Source of the DNA: Arcobacter sp. F155
GTDB lineage: Bacteria > Campylobacterota > Campylobacteria > Campylobacterales > Arcobacteraceae
NCBI RefSeq assembly: GCF_004116455.1
Contig: NZ_PDJU01000007.1
Location: forward strand, 107,805-171,804
Reading direction: 5' to 3'
DNA: 64,000 bases
A program made the position numbers and the translations under genes. Each line of letters opens with the position of its first letter. The stretch's first letter is position 1. Under the pieces are notes generated by a model that saw nothing but the letters and a program-made list of their open reading frames with translations, did no database searches and was not told the DNA's origin. This document shows positions 49,844 through 59,636 of this stretch, in pieces.

Positions 49844-51319
49844 ATGACAAAAAAAGCAATATTGATAATTACAGATGGAATTGGACACAATGAATCTGAC
49901 AAGTTTAATGCATTTACAAATGCTACTACACCTACTTATGATAACTTATTCAAGAATGTTCCTTACTCATTAATTCATACTTATGGAGATCATGTTGGAT
50001 TACCAAATGGACAAATGGGTAACTCAGAAGTTGGACATATGACTATTGGAAGTGGAAGAGTTTTATACCAAGATTTAGTAAAAATAAATATGGCTATTGA
50101 AAACGATAATTTAAAAGACAATGAAGTTCTTAAAACAACAATAGATTCATCTAATAATATTCATCTTCTTGGATTAATTAGTGATGGTGGTGTTCACTCT
50201 CATATTAATCATATTATTGCCTTAGCAAAAATTGCAAAAAATAAAAATAAAAAAGTATTTATTCACGTAATTACAGATGGAAGAGATGTAGCTCCTAACT
50301 GTGCAAATAAATATATCCAACAGCTTGTAGATATCTGTGATGATGATATTAAAATTGCAACTGTAGCTGGAAGATATTTTACAATGGATAGAGACAATAG
50401 ATGGGAAAGAGTTCAAAAGGGTCATGATGTTATTGCATTTGCAAACCCAAAAACATCTACAAATATTTTAGAATATCTAGAAAATTCATATAAAAATGAA
50501 GTATTTGATGAATTTATTGAGCCAACTGCATTTGATGGATATGAAGGTTTAGAAGAGAATGATGGTATTATTTTCTGTAACTTTAGATCTGATAGAATGA
50601 GAGAAATATCAACTGCAATTGCAAATAAAGATTTCTCTGAATTTAAAAGATTTGAAGGTAATCTAAATATTGCAACTATGACACAATATGATAAAAACTT
50701 ACCTCTTCCTATACTATTTCCTAAAGAGACTCCTAAAAATACTTTAGCAGAAGTTATTTCAAATGCAGGATTATCACAAGTTCACACAGCAGAAACAGAA
50801 AAGTATGCACACGTGACTTTCTTCTTTAATGGTGGAGTTGAAGAACCTATGTTAAATGAAAGTAGAGTTTTAATTCCATCACCAGATGTTGCTACATATG
50901 ATTTAAAACCAGAGATGAGTGCGCCTGAAGTAAGTGTTGAAGTTCAAAAATCAATGGACAATGAAACAGACTTTATTGTTGTAAATTTTGCAAATGGAGA
51001 TATGGTTGGACATACTGGTGTTTATGAAGCTGGTGTTAAAGCTGTTGAAGCAGTAGATAAAGAGCTTGGAAAAATCTTTGAAAAAGCAAAAGAGCTTAAT
51101 TATAGTGTTGTTTTAACAAGTGACCATGGTAACTGTGAAATGATGAAAGATGAGTCAGGAAAAACTTTAACAAATCATACTGTTGGTGATGTATATTGTT
51201 TTGTTATGGCTGATAATGTAAGTAAAGTAAATGAAGGTAGTTTAAATAATATTGCACCTACAATTCTTAAACTTATGAATTTAGATATTCCAGAAGAAAT
51301 GGATGAGGCCTTAGTTTAA
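49844..51319 (+). CDS. gpmI: 2,3-bisphosphoglycerate-independent phosphoglycerate mutase
   Basis: A 491-residue iPGM interconverting 3- and 2-phosphoglycerate with Mn. IITDGIGHNE at the N-terminus and GQMGNSEVGHMTIGSG with the catalytic serine are clear; HVITDGRDVAPNC, the FRSDRMREI segment and LTSDHGNCEMM with metal ligands complete the enzyme. It is the first gene of a three-gene cluster with an orphan ABC ATPase (2-nt gap) and a class A PBP. Confidence 0.96.
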   Translation: MTKKAILIITDGIGHNESDKFNAFTNATTPTYDNLFKNVPYSLIHTYGDHVGLPNGQMGNSEVGHMTIGSGRVLYQDLVKINMAIENDNLKDNEVLKTTIDSSNNIHLLGLISDGGVHSHINHIIALAKIAKNKNKKVFIHVITDGRDVAPNCANKYIQQLVDICDDDIKIATVAGRYFTMDRDNRWERVQKGHDVIAFANPKTSTNILEYLENSYKNEVFDEFIEPTAFDGYEGLEENDGIIFCNFRSDRMREISTAIANKDFSEFKRFEGNLNIATMTQYDKNLPLPILFPKETPKNTLAEVISNAGLSQVHTAETEKYAHVTFFFNGGVEEPMLNESRVLIPSPDVATYDLKPEMSAPEVSVEVQKSMDNETDFIVVNFANGDMVGHTGVYEAGVKAVEAVDKELGKIFEKAKELNYSVVLTSDHGNCEMMKDESGKTLTNHTVGDVYCFVMADNVSKVNEGSLNNIAPTILKLMNLDIPEEMDEALV

Positions 51320-51321
51320 CT

Positions 51322-52020
51322 ATGTCTAATGCTGTAGATATTCAAAAATTGCTAATTAAAGCTAATAATACAAAATTAGTAGATATAAATTTTTCTATAA
51401 AAAACTCTACAGCACTCATAGGACAAAGTGGAAGTGGAAAGTCTTTAACTTTAAAAGCTATTTTAAATCTACTTCCCTCTTCTTTATCATGTGATAAAAA
51501 AATATCTTCTAGTTTTAACCTTGATTCTCAAACTATTGGTTTCATTCCCCAAAATCCTTTTACCTCTTTATCTCCTATGACTAAAATAAAAGATCAGTTT
51601 TTTTGTGAGGAAAAAAGAAAAGAAGAACTTTTAAAGTTAGTAAGTTTAGATACTTCACTTTTAAATCGTTTCCCAAAAGAGTTAAGTGGAGGACAACTTC
51701 AAAGAGTTGTTATAGCTATTGCTTTATCTAATGATGCTAAACTACTATTATTAGATGAACCAACCACAGCTTTAGACGAGACATCAAAAGAGACAATATT
51801 AAATCTAATAAAAGATATAAGTACTAAACTAGATTTACTTATTCTTTTTGTTACCCATGATATTGAATCAATAAAAGATTTATGTGAAGAACTTATTATT
51901 ATAAAAAATGGTTCTATTATAGAACAAGGTTTAACAAAAGATATATTATCTAATCCAAAAGAGGATTACACGAAAAAGTTGATAAACTCAACATTTAAAA
52001 ATAAAGAATTTAGGAAATAA
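51322..52020 (+). CDS. orphan ABC transporter ATPase (Dpp/Opp-like)
   Basis: A 232-residue ABC ATPase with Walker A GQSGSGKSLT near 33-42, FIPQNPFTSLSPM (the Q-loop pattern of peptide/nickel importers), signature LSGGQLQRVVIA, Walker B LLLLDEPTTALDE and VTHDIES. It resembles the D/F subunits of dipeptide and nickel transporters, but no permease or binding protein is adjacent. Gaps of only 2 nt on either side couple it to gpmI and the PBP gene. Its partner must be elsewhere, or it acts in a different context. Confidence 0.85.
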   Translation: MSNAVDIQKLLIKANNTKLVDINFSIKNSTALIGQSGSGKSLTLKAILNLLPSSLSCDKKISSSFNLDSQTIGFIPQNPFTSLSPMTKIKDQFFCEEKRKEELLKLVSLDTSLLNRFPKELSGGQLQRVVIAIALSNDAKLLLLDEPTTALDETSKETILNLIKDISTKLDLLILFVTHDIESIKDLCEELIIIKNGSIIEQGLTKDILSNPKEDYTKKLINSTFKNKEFRK

Positions 52021-52022
52021 AA

Positions 52023-54020
52023 ATGATTAAATATTTTTTTGCTTTTATTATATTTGTAGGAGTAGCTATTTCAGGTTGGCTAATACATCTATATTCTGAA
52101 ATAAGACATGATATTGATACTATTGTAAACTATAAACCAAATGTTACTACACAGTTTTATGACAAAAATGGAAAACTAATTGCAAATATTTTTGATAAAA
52201 AACATAGACTATATGTAAACTATGACAATATTCCAGCAAGAGTTGTTGAAGCATTAGTTGCAATTGAAGATACACAGTTCTTTGAACATGCAGGTGTAAA
52301 CCCCGATGCTATCTCAAGAGCAATGATTAAAAATATTAAAGCAATGGGATATGTAGAAGGTGCAAGTACATTAACTCAACAACTTGTTAAAAGTATTGCC
52401 CTAACAAGAGAAAAGAAACTTATTAGAAAAATTAAAGAAGCTCTACTATCAATAAGACTTGAAACAATTCTGACAAAAGAGCAAATTTTAGAAAGATATT
52501 TAAATGAAGTATATTTTGGTCACGGTTATTATGGAATTAGAACTGCTGCAAAAGGTTACTTTAGAAAAGACTTATATGAGTTAAATATCAAAGAGATTGC
52601 AATTTTAGTTGGACTACCTAAAGCTCCAAGTTTCTATGACCCAACAAGAAATTTAAAATATTCACTTACAAGAGCAAACCAAGTAGTAAGCAGAATGCAT
52701 AAGTTAGGTTGGATTAATGAAACACAATATAATGAAGCAATAAATTACATCCCAACTATTTATGATGATACTCTAACTCAAAATAAAGCTCCTTATATTA
52801 TCGATTATGCATTAAAACTTTTAAAGAAAGATATTCCAGATATTAAAACTGGTGGATATATTGTTAACCTAACTATTGATTTAGAAGCACAAAGAATTGG
52901 TAGAGAGTCTTTAAAAGTTGCCTATGACAAAATTTTAGCTAGAGATAAATGGCTGCAAAGAAATCCTAAAAACAATGTTGACATAAATGGAGAACCTGTA
53001 GATGAAGGTTACTTTATTAATACACTAAATGGTGCATTAGTTTCTATTGAAAATAATACTGGAAAAATTCTTGCTCTTGTTGGAGGAATTGATTATAAAG
53101 AATCAAACTTTAATAGAGTAGTTCAAAGTGAGAGACAACCTGGTTCTGCAATTAAACCATTTTTATATCATACTGCTATTGAGTTAGGATATTCTCCTGC
53201 TTCTCAAGTTGCTGATATTGGTAGAACATATGAATATAAAGTTGGAGAAGAAGAAAAAAAGTGGAAACCTAAAAATTATGGGGGAACATTTAAAGGTGTT
53301 ATTACATTAAGAGAAGCTCTAATGAAATCAAGAAATCTTGCTACTATCAACTTAGTTACTGATGTAGGTATTAATGAAATGTATAAAGGTTTAGAATCTT
53401 ATGGAATAACAGGTATTCCAAGAGACTTATCTATTACATTAGGTTCATTCTCTATTTCACCATTAAATTTAAGTAAAGCCTTTTCATTTATATCAAATGA
53501 TGGAACACAAGTAGAACCATACTTAATTAATTCAATTACAAACCTAAAAAATGAAACAATAACTTTTGAACCTCAATATAAATACATTAGTTCCCCTGAA
53601 CAAGTTTTCCTAACAAAATCAATTATGCATGATACTGTAGTTAGAGGAACAGGAAGAAAAGCAAGAGTAAAAGGTATTGAACTAGCTGGAAAAACAGGAA
53701 CTACAAATGATAATATTGATGCTTGGTTCTGTGGTTTCTCGCCTACAATTCAAACAGTTGTTTATTTTGGTAAAGATAATAATACACCTATGAGAAGAAG
53801 TGAGACTGGTGGTACTACAGCAGGTCCTGCTTTTGCAAACTTCTATAAAGAGTATATCCAGATTCATCCAGAAATAGAAAGAAAATTTAAGAAGCCAGAT
53901 GGAGTTAAAACTTCAGTTATAAATGGTAGAAAAGAGTACTATACAGATAAGTCACCTTTACCAGAATTAGATTCTATTCCTACAAATAATAATTCGCAAC
54001 AACAAACTATTCAATTCTAA
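52023..54020 (+). CDS. class A penicillin-binding protein (glycosyltransferase/transpeptidase)
   Basis: A 665-residue bifunctional PBP1A-type enzyme. A single N-terminal membrane anchor (FAFIIFVGVAISGWLIHLY) precedes the GT51 domain (AIEDTQFFEHAGV with the catalytic Glu; GASTLTQQLVKS; RYLNEVYFGHGYYG) and the transpeptidase domain (active serine in GSAIKPFLY, SRNLAT, and AGKTGTTND). It builds peptidoglycan in the periplasm. A convergent terminator separates it from glnA. Confidence 0.94.
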   Translation: MIKYFFAFIIFVGVAISGWLIHLYSEIRHDIDTIVNYKPNVTTQFYDKNGKLIANIFDKKHRLYVNYDNIPARVVEALVAIEDTQFFEHAGVNPDAISRAMIKNIKAMGYVEGASTLTQQLVKSIALTREKKLIRKIKEALLSIRLETILTKEQILERYLNEVYFGHGYYGIRTAAKGYFRKDLYELNIKEIAILVGLPKAPSFYDPTRNLKYSLTRANQVVSRMHKLGWINETQYNEAINYIPTIYDDTLTQNKAPYIIDYALKLLKKDIPDIKTGGYIVNLTIDLEAQRIGRESLKVAYDKILARDKWLQRNPKNNVDINGEPVDEGYFINTLNGALVSIENNTGKILALVGGIDYKESNFNRVVQSERQPGSAIKPFLYHTAIELGYSPASQVADIGRTYEYKVGEEEKKWKPKNYGGTFKGVITLREALMKSRNLATINLVTDVGINEMYKGLESYGITGIPRDLSITLGSFSISPLNLSKAFSFISNDGTQVEPYLINSITNLKNETITFEPQYKYISSPEQVFLTKSIMHDTVVRGTGRKARVKGIELAGKTGTTNDNIDAWFCGFSPTIQTVVYFGKDNNTPMRRSETGGTTAGPAFANFYKEYIQIHPEIERKFKKPDGVKTSVINGRKEYYTDKSPLPELDSIPTNNNSQQQTIQF

Positions 54021-54047
54021 ATTTATATTAAATAAAAATTAGGCATA

Positions 54048-54081
54048 AAAAAAGGTAAGTTCATATGAACTTACCTTTTTT
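54048..54081. terminator. bidirectional terminator between the class A PBP gene and glnA
   Basis: A 34-bp perfect palindrome: a run of A, GGTAAGTTCAT, its complement ATGAACTTACC, then a run of T. Because the flanks are A and T runs on both sides, it can end transcription from either direction, as needed between the convergent genes. Confidence 0.88.
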
Positions 54082-54099
54082 ATTTTACTATTTTTGCTA

Positions 54100-55527
54100 T
54101 TAGCAAGAATAAGTTGATTTAAATTCAAACGCAGTTGGTCTAGCTTCGTCTGGCCAAACTTGAGTTTCAAATTTATAGTGTTGATATGTATCAATCATAT
54201 CTTGAGTAAATACTGGTTTTAAGAAATCGTTATCTCTAATTAATGCTTCTAATGAACCTCTTAATGTATGAGGCATTTGAGGAATTTTTCTCTCTCTAAT
54301 TTCATCTAAAGGCATTTCGAATAAATCTTCATCCATTGGGCCAATAGGTTCAGTTTTGTTAGCAATTCCATCAAGACCAGCCATTAACATAGCAGCAAAT
54401 GCTAAGTAAGGACAAGCAGTTGAATCTGGGAATCTCATTTCGATTCTTGTTGCTTTTTCACCTGCTCCATAAGGAATTCTACAAGATGCAGATCTATTTT
54501 GAGAAGAGTAAGTTAAGATTGAAGGAGCTTCAAATCCTGGGATTAATCTTTTATAAGAGTTTGTTGATGGGTTAGTAAACGCAGCAACTGCTCTAGCATG
54601 TTTGAAGATACCACCTACATAGTGTCTTGCCATATCTGAAAGGTTTCCGTACTCACCCTCTTTGTAGAATAAGTTTTTACCATCTTTCCAGATTGATTGG
54701 TGTACGTGCATACCATTACCATTATCACCAAATAGTGGTTTTGGCATAAATGTAGCAGATTTACCATTTAAGTGAGCTACCATTTTTACAACATACTTAT
54801 ATTTTTGTACGTTATCAGCTGCTTCAATTAAATCTCCAAATACGATACCAATCTCACCTTGTGCTTGTGCAACTTCGTGGTGTCCAAGAACAACTTCTAA
54901 ACCAACTTGCTCTAAGATTTGCATCATTTCTGCTCTTAAGTCTACCATTGAATCTGTTGGTTGAACTGGGAAGTATCCACCTTTAGTTCTAGGTCTATGA
55001 CCCATGTTACCCATTTCATAATCAGTATCATCTGACCAACAACCCTCTTCTGAATCTACTCTATAGTAAGACTCATTGATGTCATCTCTAATTTTTACGT
55101 CATCGAAAATAAAGAATTCATTTTCTGGTCCAAAGTATGCTACATCACCGATTCCAGCTTCAGCTAAATGCTCTAATGATTTCTTAGCAATAGATCTTGG
55201 ACATTTTTCATACATTTGACCTTTATAGATATCATAAACATCACAAAATACGATAATTGTAGAATCAGCAGTAAATGGATCTAAGAAAGCAGTCTCTACA
55301 TCTGGCTTTAAAATCATATCTGATTTATTAATTGGTTGCCATGCATCTACTGATGAACCATCAAAAGGCATACCACCTTCTAATTGCTCTGCACTTACAG
55401 CATTCATCATGTAAGTTAAGTGATGCCACATACCCTTAAGATCAGAGAATCTAAAATCAACAAATTTTACTTCGTTCTCTTCACAAAATTTGAAAAACTC
55501 TTCAGTGTTGTTAACAAATTTTCCCAT
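54100..55527 (-). CDS. glnA: glutamine synthetase type I
   Basis: A 475-residue GSI making glutamine from glutamate and ammonia. Metal and substrate motifs are visible: [44 protein letters not shown] and [11 protein letters not shown]. The regulatory adenylylation site normally reads NLYDLP; here it is DLFEMP with Phe403 in place of Tyr, so AMP modification by GlnE cannot occur at this residue. Loss of this tyrosine is known from Helicobacter-type enzymes. A single-gene unit. Confidence 0.96.
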   Translation of the reverse strand: MGKFVNNTEEFFKFCEENEVKFVDFRFSDLKGMWHHLTYMMNAVSAEQLEGGMPFDGSSVDAWQPINKSDMILKPDVETAFLDPFTADSTIIVFCDVYDIYKGQMYEKCPRSIAKKSLEHLAEAGIGDVAYFGPENEFFIFDDVKIRDDINESYYRVDSEEGCWSDDTDYEMGNMGHRPRTKGGYFPVQPTDSMVDLRAEMMQILEQVGLEVVLGHHEVAQAQGEIGIVFGDLIEAADNVQKYKYVVKMVAHLNGKSATFMPKPLFGDNGNGMHVHQSIWKDGKNLFYKEGEYGNLSDMARHYVGGIFKHARAVAAFTNPSTNSYKRLIPGFEAPSILTYSSQNRSASCRIPYGAGEKATRIEMRFPDSTACPYLAFAAMLMAGLDGIANKTEPIGPMDEDLFEMPLDEIRERKIPQMPHTLRGSLEALIRDNDFLKPVFTQDMIDTYQHYKFETQVWPDEARPTAFEFKSTYSC

Positions 55528-55650
55528 TATTATTACTCCTTGAAATTGTTATGGTCTATTGTAGCTAAATAAAAAAAATATAAGATAAAAAAACTGTATA
55601 AAAAATATACAATGTAATATTTTTTATATTATTTTAATAGTATTATTTGT

Positions 55651-56466
55651 TTAGAAATTAACTACTATCTTTTCTCTGTTTTTAAATTTTATACAAGTTG
55701 TATAACCAATATCCTTTGCTAGTTTACTTACCTCATCATACTTAAATCCTATTTGCTCAATTTCATGAGCATCTGAAGAGAAAGTGATAGGAATATCTAA
55801 CTCAAATGCTAACTCTAATAATTCCTTTGAAGGATAAGTCTGAGCTATTGGTTTTCTTAAACCTGCTGCATTTATTTCTAATACCATATTAGCTTTTTTG
55901 ATTTCTTCCATTGCTTTTTTTGCAATAGATTTTATATCTTTGTTTGGTAAATACTTGAATACTTTTATTAAATCTAAGTGTCCTACCATATCAAATAGTC
56001 TTGATTTTGCAAGTTCTTCAATTGCTTGAAAGTAATCAATCCAAATATCATCAATATTTTTTTCTTTGTACTTACCAATAAATTCAGGATTATCAAAACC
56101 CCAAAGAGAGTTGTTTTTTTCTTGTATAAAGTGAACAGAGCCAATAAGATAGTCAACATCTGCTTTTAAAATTTCATCTAACATAAGATTTTTGTCTTGC
56201 ATAAAATCTACTTCATAAGCAAGAAGTATCTCAATTTTATCTTTATATTTATTTTGTAAAAACTTTACATCATTCTCATAAAACTCTTTTTGAGATATAT
56301 CCATTCTATATTTTGGATCAAAAGGCATAGGAGCATGGTCTGAAAAACCAAATACATCAATTCCTACTTCTATTGCTCTTTTTATATACTCTTCTGTAGT
56401 TCCATTTGCATGATTACATAAAAAGGTGTGATTATGTAAATCAACTCTTTGTTTTAAGATACTCAA
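55651..56466 (-). CDS. PHP-family histidinol-phosphatase-like protein
   Basis: A 271-residue PHP phosphatase. Metal-binding motifs are present: HNHTFLCNH (HxH), FGFSDHAPM, EVDFM, GSVHF, GHLDLIKV, and the late FSSDAHE. The closest known role is hydrolysis of histidinol phosphate (HisJ/HisK type) in histidine biosynthesis; other PHP enzymes hydrolyse different phosphoesters. Its ATG overlaps the moaE stop by 4 bases, so it lies in the moaD-moaE operon, which does not itself explain its function. Confidence 0.83.
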   Translation of the reverse strand: MSILKQRVDLHNHTFLCNHANGTTEEYIKRAIEVGIDVFGFSDHAPMPFDPKYRMDISQKEFYENDVKFLQNKYKDKIEILLAYEVDFMQDKNLMLDEILKADVDYLIGSVHFIQEKNNSLWGFDNPEFIGKYKEKNIDDIWIDYFQAIEELAKSRLFDMVGHLDLIKVFKYLPNKDIKSIAKKAMEEIKKANMVLEINAAGLRKPIAQTYPSKELLELAFELDIPITFSSDAHEIEQIGFKYDEVSKLAKDIGYTTCIKFKNREKIVVNF

Positions 56467-56906
56467 TTTAGGATACCTGAACCTTGAATTTTTGTACTTC
56501 TATCTTCTGCATAAACTCTTTTTCCATCAATAATATCATACTTCCAGATTGGAGCTTGTGCTTTAAAGTCCTCTACGAATTCATCTATCATCTCTAAAGC
56601 AACTCTTCTTTTAGGAGAACAAACAGCTGCAATATAAGAACTCTCATGATTTAAAACATCACCTCTTGAGTGAGCCATTAAAACAATTGCATTCTTTTCA
56701 TTTGCTTTTTTTTGCCAAGAATCAAACCAAGAGTTTAAGATAGGTTCATATATATCAAATGATAATCCATCAATTGAATTTTCATCTCTAACAACACCAA
56801 CAAAAGTTATGATTGCTCCATAGTTAGAAGATTTAAACTCTTCATACCAAGAGTTTGTTATTTGTTCTACAGGAAGTGAACCTTCAAATAGTTGTAACTT
56901 TTCCAC
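56463..56906 (-). CDS. moaE: molybdopterin synthase large subunit
   Basis: A 147-residue MoaE that with MoaD thiocarboxylate converts precursor Z to molybdopterin. GAIITFVGVVRDEN, the MAHSRGDVLN segment and SPKRRVALEMIDEFVEDF with the catalytic lysine region KAQAPIWKYD are typical. It is 6 nt after moaD. Confidence 0.93.
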   Translation of the reverse strand: MEKLQLFEGSLPVEQITNSWYEEFKSSNYGAIITFVGVVRDENSIDGLSFDIYEPILNSWFDSWQKKANEKNAIVLMAHSRGDVLNHESSYIAAVCSPKRRVALEMIDEFVEDFKAQAPIWKYDIIDGKRVYAEDRSTKIQGSGILN

Positions 56907-56912
56907 TTCTAA

Positions 56913-57134
56913 TTATCCACCACATACAGGAGGTAATAATGAAACTTTATCTCCATCACTTAATGCTACATCTTTTGATGCAACTAATGTATCATTTACA
57001 GCAACTGCACATGTCTCTAACCATTTAGAAACATCTTGGTCTTCTTTTAATAATGCACCTAATTCATTTAAATTAGAAATTTCAACATCTAATGCTTCTT
57101 TATTGATTGGGCCAAGAAATTCTACTTTAACCAT
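56913..57134 (-). CDS. moaD: molybdopterin synthase small subunit
   Basis: A 73-residue ubiquitin-fold protein with the obligatory C-terminal Gly-Gly (VSLLPPVCGG). The thiocarboxylated tail inserts into MoaE as sulfur donor. It is the first gene of the operon with moaE. Confidence 0.93.
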   Translation of the reverse strand: MVKVEFLGPINKEALDVEISNLNELGALLKEDQDVSKWLETCAVAVNDTLVASKDVALSDGDKVSLLPPVCGG

Positions 57135-57204
57135 ATTTAACCCCTTATTTACTAAATTTCATGTATTATATCAAATTTAATTTAAGTTAGGATGACCTAA
57201 ATCA

Positions 57205-57858
57205 ATGTTATTTGCTAAAATAGATTTTATTAATTTACTACCGTTTCATGTATTTATAAAGAAAAATATTAAATCCAATCAAGTTAAAGCTATCATAGAG
57301 TATAAAAAATCTTACCCTTCAGTTATAAATAAAAAGTTTAAAAAAAGAAAAGTAGATTCTGCTTTTATTTCATCTATTGCTTCTAGGGGAGAAAAAAGAT
57401 TAGACTTTGGAATTATTGCAAGAGCTGATGTTCAATCTGTTATTTTAATTCCAGGAGAAGAGAAAGAGGATTATCAAAGTGAAACTTCTAATGCCCTTGC
57501 TAAAGTTTTAGACCTAAAGGGAAAAGTTTTAATTGGAGATAAAGCCTTAAAATATTTTCATGATAGTAAAGATAAAAACTTTATTGACTTAGCACTTGCT
57601 TGGCAAGATAAATATAATCTACCTTTTGTTTTTGCAACTTTATGTTTTAACAAAAATGAAAGATACTTAAAAAAAGTTACAAGAAGATTTAACAAAAGAA
57701 AAATATATATTCCTCAATATATATTAGAAAACTATTCAAAAAGAAGTGGCATTTCAAAAGAAGCAATATTAGAGTATCTAAAAAGAATAGATTATGATAT
57801 TGGAATAAAAGAGAAAAGAGCCATAAAAAAATTTTTACAATTGACAAAGAGTTTATAA
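57205..57858 (+). CDS. mqnA: chorismate dehydratase of the futalosine menaquinone pathway
   Basis: A 217-residue MqnA, which dehydrates chorismate to 3-enolpyruvylbenzoate, first step of the futalosine pathway used by Campylobacterota. The family layout is visible: [13 protein letters not shown] at the start, [20 protein letters not shown], then KVLIGDKAL and [20 protein letters not shown]. It is shorter than many MqnA proteins but typical for this phylum. Its stop codon shares a base with the uppP start (TAATG). Confidence 0.85.
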   Translation: MLFAKIDFINLLPFHVFIKKNIKSNQVKAIIEYKKSYPSVINKKFKKRKVDSAFISSIASRGEKRLDFGIIARADVQSVILIPGEEKEDYQSETSNALAKVLDLKGKVLIGDKALKYFHDSKDKNFIDLALAWQDKYNLPFVFATLCFNKNERYLKKVTRRFNKRKIYIPQYILENYSKRSGISKEAILEYLKRIDYDIGIKEKRAIKKFLQLTKSL

Positions 57859-58625
57859 TGACAATATATGATTCATTTATTTTAGGAGTTATTGAAGGAA
57901 TAACAGAGTTTTTACCAATTTCTTCAACAGGACATTTAATAGTTGCAAGTGAGTTTCTAGGAATAGATCAAACAAGCGTAAATAAAGCTTATGAAGTAAT
58001 CATTCAATTTGCTGCTATCTTAGCAGTTGTACTAAACTATCCTTCAAAGTTTACTTTTTCACATATTAATCTTTGGACTAAAGTTTTTATTGCCTTTTTA
58101 CCTATTGCAATAATTGGTTTTATCTTCTCAGACCAAGTAAAAGCAATGTTCTCAATTGAAATAGTTGCTTGGATGTTTATTATTGGAGGAATTGTTTTCT
58201 TAATAGTAGAAAAGTTTTATGATGAATCACAACATACAACCTCTGATGTAGAAGATATTAGTTTTAAACAATCATTATATATAGGTCTTGCTCAAATTTT
58301 TGCACTTATTCCTGGAACATCAAGGGCTGGGTCAAGTATCATTGGAGCTATGCTTGTGGGATTAAATAGAAAAGCAAGTGCAGAGTTCTCTTTTTTACTT
58401 GCTTTTCCTGTTATGTGTGCAACTACAGGCTATGATGTAGTAAAACACCATGAAGAATTATTCATGGCTGGAAATCTAATCAACCTTGCAATAGGTTTTG
58501 TTGTATCTTTTGTTATTGCATTTATTGCAATAAAACTATTCTTAAAATTCCTAGAGAACTTTACTTTTGTTGCCTTTGGAATATATAGAATAGTCTTTGG
58601 TATTTTACTGTTAAGCTTTGCCTAA
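57858..58625 (+). CDS. uppP: undecaprenyl-diphosphatase
   Basis: A 255-residue membrane enzyme recycling the lipid carrier of peptidoglycan synthesis. The two active-site segments are present: [20 protein letters not shown] and [18 protein letters not shown]. About eight hydrophobic segments. Overexpression gives bacitracin resistance in other bacteria. Its 3' end overlaps the convergent murG by 15 bp. Confidence 0.95.
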   Translation: MTIYDSFILGVIEGITEFLPISSTGHLIVASEFLGIDQTSVNKAYEVIIQFAAILAVVLNYPSKFTFSHINLWTKVFIAFLPIAIIGFIFSDQVKAMFSIEIVAWMFIIGGIVFLIVEKFYDESQHTTSDVEDISFKQSLYIGLAQIFALIPGTSRAGSSIIGAMLVGLNRKASAEFSFLLAFPVMCATTGYDVVKHHEELFMAGNLINLAIGFVVSFVIAFIAIKLFLKFLENFTFVAFGIYRIVFGILLLSFA

Positions 58626-59636
58626 CATATCATCAACAATTGACTCTATAGCATTATACTTTATAGAGTCAACAAGTTTTTTACTTATACTATAATTATC
58701 TTTTTTCAAAATATTCATAAACTTTTCAGAGCTTAGTTCATTTTCTCTTAATACATAACATAAGCCTTTGTTCTCTAAAAACTTAGCATTTGTATATTGA
58801 TGGTCTTTTGCAGCATAAGGGAAAGGGACAAAAAGTGTAGGTAAAGAGTTTGCACATAACTCCCATAAAGTTGAAGCTCCTGAACGACTTACTGCAAAAT
58901 CTGCTTCACCCATTTTTGAAGCTAAATCATCACTAAAGGCAAAAACATCAACTTCTAAGCCTAGTTTTTTATACTCTTTACTTACTCTTTCAAAATCATT
59001 CTTTCCAGTTTGATGAATAATATTTAGATTTAACTTCTTTAAATCCTTTGCAACACTAAGGGCAAAATCATTTATTGCTTTAGCCCCTTGAGAACCACCT
59101 AGAAAGATTACTGTTTTTAACTCATCCCTTATTCTTGCATTATCAAAAAACTCTTCACTAACTGGATAGTCCTTAATTGGTGAATCAACTAAAAATGATG
59201 AGTAAACTTCTGAAGCAAATCTAGCTGTTTTTTCATTTAGTTTACCCATAACTGAGTTTTGTTCATGTATAAATAAATAACAATCAACTGTTGTAATAGC
59301 TGCTAATGTTGCAGGTGCAGCAGAAAAACCACCAACACTAACTACTGTAGATACTTTAAACTTTTGAAAAATAGTTCTACATTTACTTACTTGAGAAACA
59401 ATTTGCATTAAAGATTGTATTTTTCCTAAGAAGTTTTTATTTACAACTCCCCTTGTATCTAAAAATATTGCTTTTTTTAATCTTTTATCATCTTCAAACC
59501 AACTAGGGTCTTGTCCATTTGCAGAACCTATAAATATAACTTTATATCCTCTTTTATGAAACTCTTCAATAAAAGCATCGGCAACTTTTAAATGTCCACC
59601 AGTTCCTCCACCAGTAACTACAACAGTTTTCTTCAT
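58611..59636 (-). CDS. murG: UDP-N-acetylglucosamine--muramyl-(pentapeptide) pyrophosphoryl-undecaprenol N-acetylglucosaminyltransferase
   Basis: A 341-residue GT-B glycosyltransferase converting lipid I to lipid II. The [12 protein letters not shown] loop, [22 protein letters not shown], and [10 protein letters not shown] in the first domain and [14 protein letters not shown], the [12 protein letters not shown] helix and [14 protein letters not shown] in the second are the MurG signatures. One-base overlap with ftsW upstream (TAATG) couples them. Confidence 0.95.
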   Translation of the reverse strand: MKKTVVVTGGGTGGHLKVADAFIEEFHKRGYKVIFIGSANGQDPSWFEDDKRLKKAIFLDTRGVVNKNFLGKIQSLMQIVSQVSKCRTIFQKFKVSTVVSVGGFSAAPATLAAITTVDCYLFIHEQNSVMGKLNEKTARFASEVYSSFLVDSPIKDYPVSEEFFDNARIRDELKTVIFLGGSQGAKAINDFALSVAKDLKKLNLNIIHQTGKNDFERVSKEYKKLGLEVDVFAFSDDLASKMGEADFAVSRSGASTLWELCANSLPTLFVPFPYAAKDHQYTNAKFLENKGLCYVLRENELSSEKFMNILKKDNYSISKKLVDSIKYNAIESIVDDMLGKA

